Shown here piece after piece: positions 31,801 to 38,901 of a DNA stretch of 64,000 nt; position 1 is the stretch's first letter; each line of letters opens with the position of its first letter. Position numbers and translations under genes: made by a program. The notes under the pieces were generated by a model, which was not told the DNA's origin, did no database searches, and saw nothing but the letters and a program-made list of their open reading frames with translations. Location: assembly GCF_000186865.1 (NCBI RefSeq), contig NW_008705603.1:102066-166065 (forward strand). Reading direction: 5' to 3'. Origin of the DNA: Aureococcus anophagefferens (lineage: Eukaryota; Sar; Pelagophyceae; Pelagomonadales; Pelagomonadaceae).

Positions 31801-32308
31801 CACGGTCATCGCCGGACGACGGGGCTGGGTCGAGATCCGCCAGTGGGATGCCGACGAGGGCTTCGGCGACAGCGCGCCGAAGCGGTGGCGCGGCGACATC
31901 CTGAAGCGGCGCGTCTGCGACGGAGATCACTGCGAGCCGGGACCGCTCGACGCCTTCCACACGACTTTGGACCGCGCGCTGGTGCCGAGGGCCGCGCGGC
32001 CGGATACGCCGAAGCTCGACGCGCGCTACGTCCCCGTGCTGCGGGCCGCGGCGCCGCGCCTCGGCGCCGCGGCGGTCGCCCTCGCGGCGGACCTGCGCGT
32101 CGGCGCCCTCGCGGCGTACCACGCGGCCTTCCTCGCGGCCCACGGCTACCTCGAGCCGGGAGCCGACGCGGCGCTCGCGGCGCTCGCGAATCGCACCGAC
32201 GCTATGCCCATCTTCCACAAGCCCGGCGCACTCGCGGCGCCCTTCGACTCGTCGCTTCACCCGGAACTGATATCCGTTCCACCGACATTCAACTTGCCAG
32301 GCTTCTAA
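28868..32308 (+). CDS. large secreted kinase-like protein with possible nucleotidyltransferase C-terminus
   Basis: From ATG 28868 (MVRRLLLVGAAAAAARIVF, a signal peptide) the protein is 1146 aa with no intron. The N-terminal 130 residues are beta-rich with a Cys cluster (CPAPGACDSDVC). A middle region has a kinase-fold C-lobe: RVVHRDLGSWNVLVDSQDRV then VRVVDFGWAAAL, with HRD, the catalytic Asn and DFG all present. The upstream N-lobe is divergent (AFAKVSDSDEA, FVEELDG). The C-terminal third contains NATVAYVVYRNG then GDADLLVDDL, reminiscent of a nucleotidyltransferase acidic pair, and WSEHHYGTV. Such lumenal kinases (FAM20 or LPS-kinase-like) phosphorylate secreted proteins or sugars; that assignment is inference. 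Start chosen over the 28790 frame start because the leader begins at 28868. Confidence 0.72.
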   Translation: MVRRLLLVGAAAAAARIVFPAPYAVNVGGDALVDVLVEGPDPAPAELWVDGVRACPAPGACDSDVCPVAGDVVCEVAEVADVRGLDDGAFVGVRTRFRLSGLDFGARGLQDGRAGEAVVLRVAPPRPALNIGQWHLDPGSFGDSADWRRLAAKADNLRYFTTLRLNGALGCASLAPALAQILVDAAFFDAESLGPDGDWVTAAVLGSLSCAAATRVVVFGDACPAGVLRWASVLPRVDGRGRSRVADGDAAGGCGGWTWGPRRPATLTVVAPRRALEDVIAEDGGPLARILGMPAARGGAAPARPSSATLLWPAGVDGPTVGLAVGSACCAAAARLFGPDEPLLLGLLPDFTFLGALSSYPESLHFQMDLERPASARAVRVVSDADARAFCHTLAGNDTLAFVGPVTAPVVLHALHVAAGYADPVHAGQTPRAPAAALSRVQKALTFRVPAALAFEALGAAGFEGLGGRSRDAAFAKVSDSDEAARECHFSALVRGGAAPAALGAVWRVGGELWAHGAAPTDAPSNSWSACFVEELDGTRQFHDYLDDEGARGALVGLKGLLEAALALARARVVHRDLGSWNVLVDSQDRVRVVDFGWAAALDDDGVASAASPFGDAIHRHTGLRLNFRPGLGPPLSDGAAVADLARLARAALDGAPGFEREAAAAGAAADALDAHGALHPGLVGFEAGLADALATLAAPPAPAKAPRTYAACAPPSARGAGDGFHVLVFWAVSRPAWAGLLLAAEATAKLVAVVQLAPAPTCQRIQRLYGHQPLASPILEGKCGFVDGKGEALVVVADFGSPSPLSADDAPGPAATQAAADGRAISLKRRLRARHLELDVPVPDFVHGTVDRCEAARDAFFFTGRRLADLAALAASDPPVVNGRVVVRRRAGVAGDDKTAGGWDSFRDLLFYLNATVAYVVYRNGAACVAGRCGDADLLVDDLHAAVVAVAAGVGEEPSSWPGAGATRFEWSEHHYGTVIAGRRGWVEIRQWDADEGFGDSAPKRWRGDILKRRVCDGDHCEPGPLDAFHTTLDRALVPRAARPDTPKLDARYVPVLRAAAPRLGAAAVALAADLRVGALAAYHAAFLAAHGYLEPGADAALAALANRTDAMPIFHKPGALAAPFDSSLHPELISVPPTFNLPGF

Positions 32309-32507
32309 AATTAAAGAATACTACCTAGGTATATTTACTAGCCTACTGAGTAAACTCAAGTTCAAGGCCTAACCTGGCGGAGGGCGACCTCTCGAAAGGC
32401 CGGTGTCGTCACCGATTCTCGACGCGGAGTTTTCGAAATCGATGCGGTGCGAGCCTGAGGGACGAAAGTCCACTGTCCGAGCCGCGCAAGTCCACTGTCC
32501 GAGCCGC
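32309..32507. other. intergenic, 22-bp tandem duplication
   Basis: AAGTCCACTGTCCGAGCCGC occurs twice in tandem (about 32466-32507), ending exactly at the MITE boundary. Confidence 0.7.
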
Positions 32508-33010
32508 TAACATATCCAGCCGGCGGGATATGTTAAAGGCCGCTTCAACCTGGGCTTCAACCTCAAACCTTGCACTTCAACAGGGACCTCAACACCGCCA
32601 CTTGCCCTTCAAAAGGGACCTCAACACCGCCGCTCACGCCTCGCCGGGGACCTCTGACGCGCCGCCCACGCCTTGCAGTTTGCCCTTAAAAGAAACTTGA
32701 AGGGCAATTTACCAAGGCGAGGCAGTGGGGTGAATCAAAATCGCAAAATCGTAAGGGGTTTGGGGTATTTCGGGTCCGCGGAAGGGTTCTGGAGGGCTTC
32801 TGGAGGGCTTCTGGCACGTGGCATGGGGCGGGTCGCGCGCCCTAAGGCGTGGGCGGCGCGTCAGAGGTCCCCGGCGAGGCGTGAGCGGCGGTGTTGAGGT
32901 CCCTTTTGAAGGGCAAGCGGCGGTGTTGAGGTCCCTGTTGAAGTGCAAGGTTTGAGATTGAAGCCCAGGTTGAAGCGGCCTTTAACACATCCCGCCGGCG
33001 GGATGTGTTA
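32508..33010. mobile_element. 503-bp MITE with palindromic tips and about 170-bp TIRs
   Basis: Both ends are 27-28-bp near-perfect palindromes (TAACATATCCAGCC... and ...GGCGGGATGTGTTA). Inside them lie long inverted repeats: GGCCGCTTCAACCTGGGCTT, AGGGACCTCAACACCGCC and CTCACGCCTCGCCGGGGACC all recur inverted before the right tip. Flanks show CCGC on both sides (32504-32507, 33011-33014), a possible 4-bp target duplication; a TA duplication within the tip is the alternative. No transposase ORF. Related pieces at 22447-22528 and 53829-55096. Confidence 0.85.
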
Positions 33011-33023
33011 CCGCTAGCACAAA

Positions 33024-34133
33024 TCAACACCAGCCGCGCCGCGGCCCACAAAAACGTGCCCTACGCCGGCGGAGCGGGCGCCTCCCCGGGCGGGGCGACG
33101 TGGCTTCCGAGGGGCGAGACGAGGTAGGGTTCGCCGCCGCCCGGCAGCCCGCGCGCCAGTGCACGGCGCGGAGGCGGGAGTCCACGACGTCGATGCCCGA
33201 GGCCCAGAGGCAGGCCTCGCGCGTCACGTCTGTGCGCACGACCTCCTCGCCCTCCGGGTCGAGCTCGTAGACGCAGGGCTGGCGACCCGCGCGCAGGTGC
33301 ACGGCCGCCGGGTCCTCGGCCTCCCGGGGGCCCGCGAGGGCCTCCACGGAGACGCTCCTGAGGCGCGCGGGCGCGCCCGCGGGCGTCAGGTACGCGTAGG
33401 CAAAGCCGGTGCCACCAGCGCGGTCGTGCTTCTCCGCGCCGAGCCAGTCGACTGGCGCGGCCTCGGGCTCGGCAAAGAAGCTCGCGTCGAAGCCGGCAAT
33501 CCTGGCCGCCTCGGCGAACGCGCGGAACGACAGCGGCGCCACCCACTCGAAGCGCGCCGTCGGCGAGTGATACCTGGTGCGGGGGTCGCGCGGCCGCCCT
33601 TGGTTACTTCACACGACACGGCCCGCGCGCCGGAAATTGTACGCGAAGACGGCGTGCGCGCCGCGGTGCATCCTGCAAAGCCGCAGCACCGTCTGCTTGT
33701 CCAGCACGTACTCGAAGGAACCCAGGAACGCGAAGGCGGCGACGCCGTCGCGGGCCTCGCCCGGCGCGAGCAGGAAGGGGAATTCGAGGCGGTTCACGTC
33801 GCACAGCACGGCGCCGATGCCGTAGCCCGTGACGTCCGCCGCAACGTACGCCGTCGCCGGGGGGAGGAAGCGCCGCAGGCCACCGCGGCCGGCGCCGACG
33901 TCCACGACCGTCCCGTTGGCATCGTGCGCGCCGTGCCGCAGCAGCAGCGCCGCGGCCGCGTGCTGCCGCTCGGCGCCGTCAACGAAGTGGTCGGCCTCGG
34001 ACCAGAAGACCGTTGCCTGGCCCTCGGCGGGTTCGGCGCCGCGCCCCACGCAGTCCGTGAAAGCCGGACCCGGCACTGCGACGTCCCGCGCGGCCGCGAG
34101 CGCGAGCGCGAGGCAGCGGGCGGCGGCGCGCAT
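33024..34133 (-). CDS. secreted SAM-dependent methyltransferase, two exons
   Basis: ATG 34133 opens a signal peptide (MRAAARCLALALAAARDV). Exon 1 carries motif I in VVDVGAGRGGLRRFLPP, with YVAADVTGYGIG as the acidic second strand, and FLGSFEYVLDK. The frame hits a stop at 33609, but an intron from a GTACAA donor at about 33635 to the CCAG acceptor at about 33572 joins phase-correctly to YHSPTARFEWVAPLSFRAFA, then TGFAYAYLTPAG and EEVVRTDVTREA. Near 33130 the coding frame appears to switch (to GEPYLVSPLGSHVAPPGEAP, ending at 33061), so the true C-terminus may be in that frame through an indel or another small intron; 33024 is the end in the main frame. Acceptor molecule unknown. Confidence 0.6.
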
Positions 34134-34200
34134 CGCACCAGCAGCAGCTCTGGCTGTATACGTGGAATAGAAAGAAAGATCTATTTGTAGCTAACAGTCT

Positions 34201-34253
34201 AAGAGAGGGAAATTGGGAAAAGGAGGAAGGACCCCCATACTAAAGTGGGGACC
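34201..34253 (+). repeat. short dispersed repeat
   Basis: GGAAGGACCCCCATACTAAAG and neighbours recur inverted at about 46612-46680, next to the 3' end of the three-part enzyme gene. Confidence 0.65.
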
Positions 34254-34596
34254 TGCTACTATGCGACGGCGACGGCGGCGGACGGGTCGCTCGTGTCCGC
34301 GGCGCTCTTCCTCCGCCACGGCGCCGTGCTCCACTACCACCTCTCGGGGTCGCGCGCGGCGGGCTACGCGCTCGCCGGGCCCAGCGCCATCCTCGACGCC
34401 GCCGCGCGACTCGGCGCGGCCCTCGGCTGCGCGACGCTCCACCTGGGCGGGGGCCTCCGGCCCGGCGACGCGCTCGCGACGTTCAAGCGCGCCGTCGGCG
34501 ACGTCGTCCTCGACTGGACGCTCGGCACCTCCGTGCTGGATCCGGGCGCGTTCGACGCGCTCATGGCGATCCGCGCGGGCGCGGTGCACACGGACG

Positions 34597-34953
34597 TTGA
34601 GGGGGGGAATTGGCCAAATTGGCCGGATTGGCCGCGTTGGCCGAATCCCATTGGCCACGTCCAACGGCGATTGGCCGTGCGTCCGATGGGCTTCGTCCGA
34701 TCGTCCGATCTGGCCGATCGTCCGATCGTCCGATCGCGCCGATCTGGCCGACGCGTAAAAACCGACGGTGCGCGGCGTCGCGGGCTTAGTACGAGGACTA
34801 CCAGCCGGAGAGGCCGTCTCGAGCGCCGGGGTACGGGGGGTAAAATTAAAAAAAAAAAATATTGGGGCTTAGGGGAGGTGCCGGGCGAGTCCCTTCGGGT
34901 CCCCGGCGAAGCCCTTGCAACCTACTTTTGGGGGTCGGTCGGTCGGTCGGTCG

Positions 34954-35009
<56 letters not shown>

Positions 35010-35522
35010 CGTCGTCGTCGCGCGCGTGGGAGAAATTCGAACCCAAGTCAGCCGTAGGGCGACCGCACAGAGATGATGTGTTGTTCCCATGTCCTGTGAA
35101 GGCGTATAAATCCGGAGCTGCAAAAATCGGGTGGGGACGCGCGCCGCAGTCGCAGTGATCGATGTCTGCAGAACGGCGGCAGTCCGCGGATCGGAAGTTC
35201 TGGTTCATCGGCGTCGAGGTCTTGGGCGGGTGGGAGGGCGGCGTTGGCCACTCCCATGGAATCGACGCGCTCCGGGCCGTCGCCGCTCGCGAGCGGGCTG
35301 CCCCAGACGCTGCCCACAACGTCGCGAGATCGTAGCCAATGGATGTCTTTTACGTCCAATGGCCGGGGGTCGCGTCCAATGGCCGCGGGTTCGTCCAATG
35401 GCCTCGTCCTTGTCCGATCGCGGTTGGCTCTTCGTCCGATCGTCCGATCGCGGTTGGCTGCCGTCCGACGGCGTACGTCCGACGCGGCCAATCCGGCCAA
35501 TTTGGCCAATTCCCCCCCTCAA
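34597..35522 (+). mobile_element. 926-bp non-autonomous DNA transposon, copy 1
   Basis: Starts TTGAGGGGGGGAATTGGCCA and ends with its reverse complement. It is flanked by the perfect 8-bp target-site duplication CACGGACG (34589-34596 and 35523-35530). Subterminal blocks are rich in GGCCAAATT/GGCCGATT and CGTCCGATCG words; the centre has (GGTC)4 and (GCC)n microsatellites and a T/A run. No transposase. The 8-bp duplication points to the hAT-like (or P-like) class. The second copy is at 53885-54810, of exactly the same length. Confidence 0.95.
35163..35333 (+). other. short ORF carried in the transposon
   Basis: A 56-codon frame from ATG 35163 (SADRKFWFIGVEVLGGWEGG, then GHSHGIDALRAVAAR) ending at TAG. 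It has the host-like codon pattern and could be a captured host exon. No family recognised. The same ORF is present inverted in copy 2. Confidence 0.3.
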
Positions 35523-35531
35523 CACGGACGT

Positions 35532-35704
35532 GGTCGATGGATCCGGGCCATTTCGACGCGTCGAGGGGCGATATGTCGGTCCTGGTGCAACAAAAAGGGA
35601 GCGGCGCTAGGGCGATCGCACAGGGACCTTGTTACGATGGGATCGCACCAGCGCCGCTCCCTTTTTATGTCCATCATCGCGCGCGCGCGCGTGGCAGCCC
35701 CGGC
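35532..35704 (+). repeat. hairpin-bearing repeat, copy 1
   Basis: The core AAAAAGGGAGCGGCGCT ... AGCGCCGCTCCCTTTTT (about 35592-35667) forms a long stem with inner complementarity (GCGATC/GATCGC). About 150 bp including flanks recurs inverted at 44690-44848. Confidence 0.88.
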
Positions 35705-35842
35705 GGTGCGCGTCCGAGTCGAGCGCTCCGAGTGGTCGTGGCGGTCAGCGCCGGGCCCAGCGGACGATCTACGCGGCTGAGGCACTCGAGGGGTGTCTGA
35801 GAGGGTCTCGAAGCGGTCGCGGGTGTCCCCAATGCGCGTTTC

Positions 35843-35963
35843 CCGGTTGTTCTTCCGCGGCGGTGCACAGGGCCGCGGTGATGAGCAGGGTTCTTTTCAT
35901 CTTACTTGGTCGGGGCTGCCGGCTATGCTACCGACTGCCTACTTGACGGCCCTGACACAATCC
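35843..35963 (-). pseudogene. 5' fragment of a GT-like gene (paralogue of 45260-46258)
   Basis: On the minus strand ATG 35900 begins MKRTLLITAALCTAAEEQPG, nearly the signal peptide of the 45.3-kb gene, with about 60 bp of matching upstream sequence. Homology stops after 19 codons. Together with the 3' fragment at 6.8 kb it shows this gene has been copied in pieces. Confidence 0.85.
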
Positions 35964-36052
35964 AATTCCCCGGGGCTGTGTCTCTTTGGGCGGGTGGGGT
36001 GGTGCATGCGGTCGAGGGGTGGTCCACCGCCGGCCTCCTACGTATTACAGTC

Positions 36053-36186
36053 ACCATCATCCCCCATAATTTACATTGCCTTGCTCCGTTACTATCGCGA
36101 CGTCACACTAGGGAGATGACACGGCACTCCCCCGTAACGTTGCCAATAACGTTCCTCATTACCCTAGTTTGGGGTATCTCTCTCTA
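36053..36186 (-). repeat. dispersed 135-bp repeat, copy 3
   Basis: Reverse complement matches the 6346 copy along its full length, including TACCCCAAACTAGGGTA, CAACGTTACGGGG and GTGTGACGTCGCGATAG. Its left end in this orientation abuts the methyltransferase stop codon (36192). Confidence 0.88.
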
Positions 36187-36191
36187 GTTTC

Positions 36192-37499
36192 CTACACGCG
36201 CTGCTCCGTCGCGGGCCCGGGCTTGCGCGCGTAGACGATGAGCCACTGGTCCGGGTAGGAGACGACGTAGCCGAGGTGCCAGCCGCCGACCTCGTACTCG
36301 ACGTCGACGAAGCCGATGTCCTCGAGGTCCTCGACGACGCGGTCGAGGTCCGTGACGCGGACGTCGTGGTCGCTGTTCGTGCCGTTCGCGTCGAAGACGT
36401 TCGCGTCGTAGGGCGCATGTCTGGCCGGGTCCAGCGGCGCCTCGTGCGGGGCGCGGTACACCATCTGGAGCGACACGAGGCCGCCGGGCCGCAGCGCCGC
36501 GAGGATGTCCTCGAGGATGCCCCGGCGCACGACGTAGACGCAGATGTGCTGCAGCGCGATCGTCGACATGACGAAGTCGTACTCGTCGACGGGCGCGGGG
36601 GCCCGGCCGTCGGCGGCCGCGAGCCCCGCGCCGGCCGACTGCCACGCATGGAACTTGGACCGGTCCCAGCCGTCGCGGCCGACGAAGGCGAGCGCGCCCT
36701 CGACGTGCCGCGCCACCAAATCGCAGCCGTCGACGCGGTCCCAGGCCGCGAGGCGCAGCAGGTTCGCCACGTTGCGGCGGCCCCCGCAGGCGACGTCGAG
36801 GGCGCGCTTCCCCCGCCAGACGCGCGGGTCCCGCACGACGGGCTTCAGGATCATGCCCCAGTACTCCGCGGCGTCGTTGTGGATGACGTGGTTCCCGGAT
36901 ACGAGCTCCTGCGCCGCGGGGTCGTAGAATTTGCGCTGCATGGCGACGTAGCGCCGGCAATTTTCCACGTTGGGCGCGCGGCAGCCGGGCATGGGCCGGT
37001 CCTCGCCCGCGGCGGCGCGGTCGACGGGCCAGGGCGGGAGCGCCGCGTCGGCGGTCGTCGGCGGCCGCGCGGCGGCGGCGGCCGCGGCGGCGGCCGCGAC
37101 GTCGCGCGCGCCGTCGACGTCCCAGGCGCGGAGCGCCGTCGACACGTCGCCTTCCGTCGGCGGGGAGCCGCGGGCGTCGCGCGGCACGAGAATCTCGCCC
37201 ACGGCCGCGATCTTCACGATCAACCCGCGCGCGTCGTCGGCGATGGTCACGCGTCTGCGCCTCAGTTCCGCGAGGAGGCCCGCCGCCGCGCAGTCCGCCG
37301 ACGCGCAGCCGTCGAAGCCGAGCGACGGCCAGTCGACGTTGAGTTCCCTGAAGTCCGCGAGCAGCGACGGCAGCGCGCGATGGTCGTCGAAGACGACGGC
37401 TTCGTCGACGTCGTACTCCGTCTCGGCGATGCGGACGATCATCGGCGCGCCCGGGGGCAGCGCGAGCGCGAGCGCCGCGACGGCGCCGAGCGCGCGCAT
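36192..37499 (-). CDS. secreted SAM-dependent methyltransferase
   Basis: A 435-aa intronless protein from ATG 37499 (MRALGAVAALALALPPGAP, a signal peptide). Residues about 20-85 form the shared Cys-pair segment (MIVRIAETEYDVDEAVVFDD ... GCASADCAAAGL). An Ala/Pro-rich linker follows, then a class I methyltransferase: FYDPAAQELVSGNHVIHNDA, motif I in KRALDVACGGRRNVANLL, the acidic strand VDGCDLV, and DEYDFVMSTIALQHICVYVV with LAALRPGGLVSLQMVY. The end, EVGGWHLGYVVSYPDQWLIV, completes the sheet. Methyl acceptor unknown; secretory location inferred from the leader. Confidence 0.82.
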   Translation of the reverse strand: MRALGAVAALALALPPGAPMIVRIAETEYDVDEAVVFDDHRALPSLLADFRELNVDWPSLGFDGCASADCAAAGLLAELRRRRVTIADDARGLIVKIAAVGEILVPRDARGSPPTEGDVSTALRAWDVDGARDVAAAAAAAAAARPPTTADAALPPWPVDRAAAGEDRPMPGCRAPNVENCRRYVAMQRKFYDPAAQELVSGNHVIHNDAAEYWGMILKPVVRDPRVWRGKRALDVACGGRRNVANLLRLAAWDRVDGCDLVARHVEGALAFVGRDGWDRSKFHAWQSAGAGLAAADGRAPAPVDEYDFVMSTIALQHICVYVVRRGILEDILAALRPGGLVSLQMVYRAPHEAPLDPARHAPYDANVFDANGTNSDHDVRVTDLDRVVEDLEDIGFVDVEYEVGGWHLGYVVSYPDQWLIVYARKPGPATEQRV

Positions 37500-38057
37500 A
37501 TCAGGAGCAGAATCTGATGTTGGCTTTTCGATCAATACTACTTTTTGTTAAATAGGAAATAAATAGGAAATAAATCTGGAATCAGTTTATGCTGGAAACA
37601 ACATGCCTATAAGTAAGATGTAGCGAGATAGTAAGCTCCGACACGGGGAGGCAGCCTAGTTGGACTGCCCTGCCGTGTGAGGGTGAACTATCGAGGTTAC
37701 GCAGTGGCGGTACAGGCTCCGGCTCTGCGGAGGCTCCCCCAGTAGCGTGGCTTCCGTAGAAACCACCCGTAGTGACGCGTTCTAAGACGAGTCCGACGCG
37801 TTGGATGGGAATCCGATGTCCAATCCGACCACTCGATGATCGCGTTCCGCGCGGCGGCCGCGCGTCGCTCCGCGGCCGCATTCGCGCGCGAATAAAACCC
37901 CGAAAACGGTACCTCCGGGGACGACCGGACAACCGAGCGACGACGCTCGCCGGCGTCTGTCGGTGGGGTGTCGGTGGCCATTTAAGTGGGAATGACCCCG
38001 CGTCGATAGCCGGACCTGACTCTACCTGACTCTCCGAAAGTCAACTTCTCGTCAGAC
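37500..38057. other. intergenic region with a strong hairpin
   Basis: AT-rich for the first 120 bp (promoter of the methyltransferase). CACGGGGAGGCAG ... CTGCCCTGCCGTG at about 37639-37678 forms a 12-bp imperfect stem. No gene recognised; a structured RNA is possible but unsupported. Confidence 0.4.
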
Positions 38058-38367
38058 GCTCCGCGCCGACCAGACCATCAACGGCATCAACTTCAAGAAG
38101 GGCCGCCTCCTCGTCTACTGCCACGACCTCGCCCGCGTCCACGACGACCCGGCCCGCCGCACGTTTGAGCTCGAGCCGACGCTCCGCGCCGTCGAAGCTC
38201 GGATGGTCCGGAAGACGGGCGTCGAGCTCGACGACGCGGGAGACGCGCCGGCGCCCGCCGACAAGCCCAGGACGGGCCTGTCGGCGGCCTTTGCCGCCGT
38301 CGACGGACGCCTCGTCGTGCTGTCCGAGGCCGAGAACGCCAAGACCGTCGCCGCGTGCGACGGGTGA
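38058..38367 (+). pseudogene. partial coding exon, unknown family
   Basis: An open frame of about 100 codons beginning after a possible acceptor (TCGTCAG) reads ADQTINGINFKKGRLLVYCH, DLARVHDDPARRTFELEPTL, RMVRKTGVELDD, LSAAFAAVDGRLVVLSEAEN and ends CDG at a TGA (38365-38367). Codon use matches host genes. No start codon at the 5' end, so it is the last exon or a 3' fragment. Family not recognised. Confidence 0.5.
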
Positions 38368-38568
38368 CTCCGCGCTCGCCGTCGTCTCCCGCCGCGCGCG
38401 TCCCGCGCCACAGAGCACCTCGCAACGATCTTTTAGCAGAAACTCATAAAAGAGGCTAGATCGACGAGGAATCGGGGTGTTTCGACGGGACAACGGTCCT
38501 TTAAGCGCGGCTATGGTTTACCCCAAAATCGGGGTCTGCTGGGGGTGCCTCCGCGTGGCGGGAGCCTC

Positions 38569-38792
38569 GAGAGACGCTCGCGCAGAACTTCGACGTCACG
38601 GAGTTCATGGACGTGAAGACGATCCGCGGCGAGATCGACAAGGTGCTCACGGAGCGCATGACGACGCTCACGCCCCTCCGCGTGAAGCACATGATGAGCG
38701 TCGTCATCCGGGAGCACCTCGGCTGGCTCGTCGTCTGGGGCAACGTCTTCGGCGGCCTCATCGGCGTCGCGTCCTGGCTCGCCAAGTACTGA
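38569..38792 (+). pseudogene. 3' fragment of a DUF445-like membrane protein
   Basis: The frame ETLAQNFDVTEFMDVKTIRG, DKVLTERMTTLTPLRVKHMM, VVIREHLGWLVVWGNVFGGL, IGVASWLAKY ends in TGA. The 'LTP..VK......IREHL.WLV..G...G.LIG' pattern is the C-terminus of DUF445 (YheB/YjiN-type) proteins. Everything upstream is missing here, so this is a fragment or a terminal exon. Confidence 0.55.
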
Positions 38793-38901
38793 GGCCTCCT
38801 AAGGGCGCGTTTATTTTTTTGAGGGGCCGGGCCCGGGGGCCGCGGCGCTCTATCGGTTGCCTCGAGACCCCCGGCGAGCCACTCGTTCCTTGTGGACGCG
38901 G

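Larger units (their letters stand above)
34254..35537 (+). pseudogene. FemAB/GNAT gene fragment split by a 926-bp transposon
   Basis: 34254-34596 encodes the C-terminal part of the GNAT/FemAB protein whose intact copy is at 52601-53734: CYYATATAADGSLVSAALFL, HYHLSGSRAAGYALAGPSA, GCATLHLGGGLRPGDALATF, ending in RAGAVHTDV. The 926-bp element then interrupts it; after the element, 35523-35537 repeats CACGGACG and continues TGGTCGA as in the intact gene before homology ends. The 5' half is also missing, so this is a dead duplicate that was later hit by a transposon. Confidence 0.92.
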
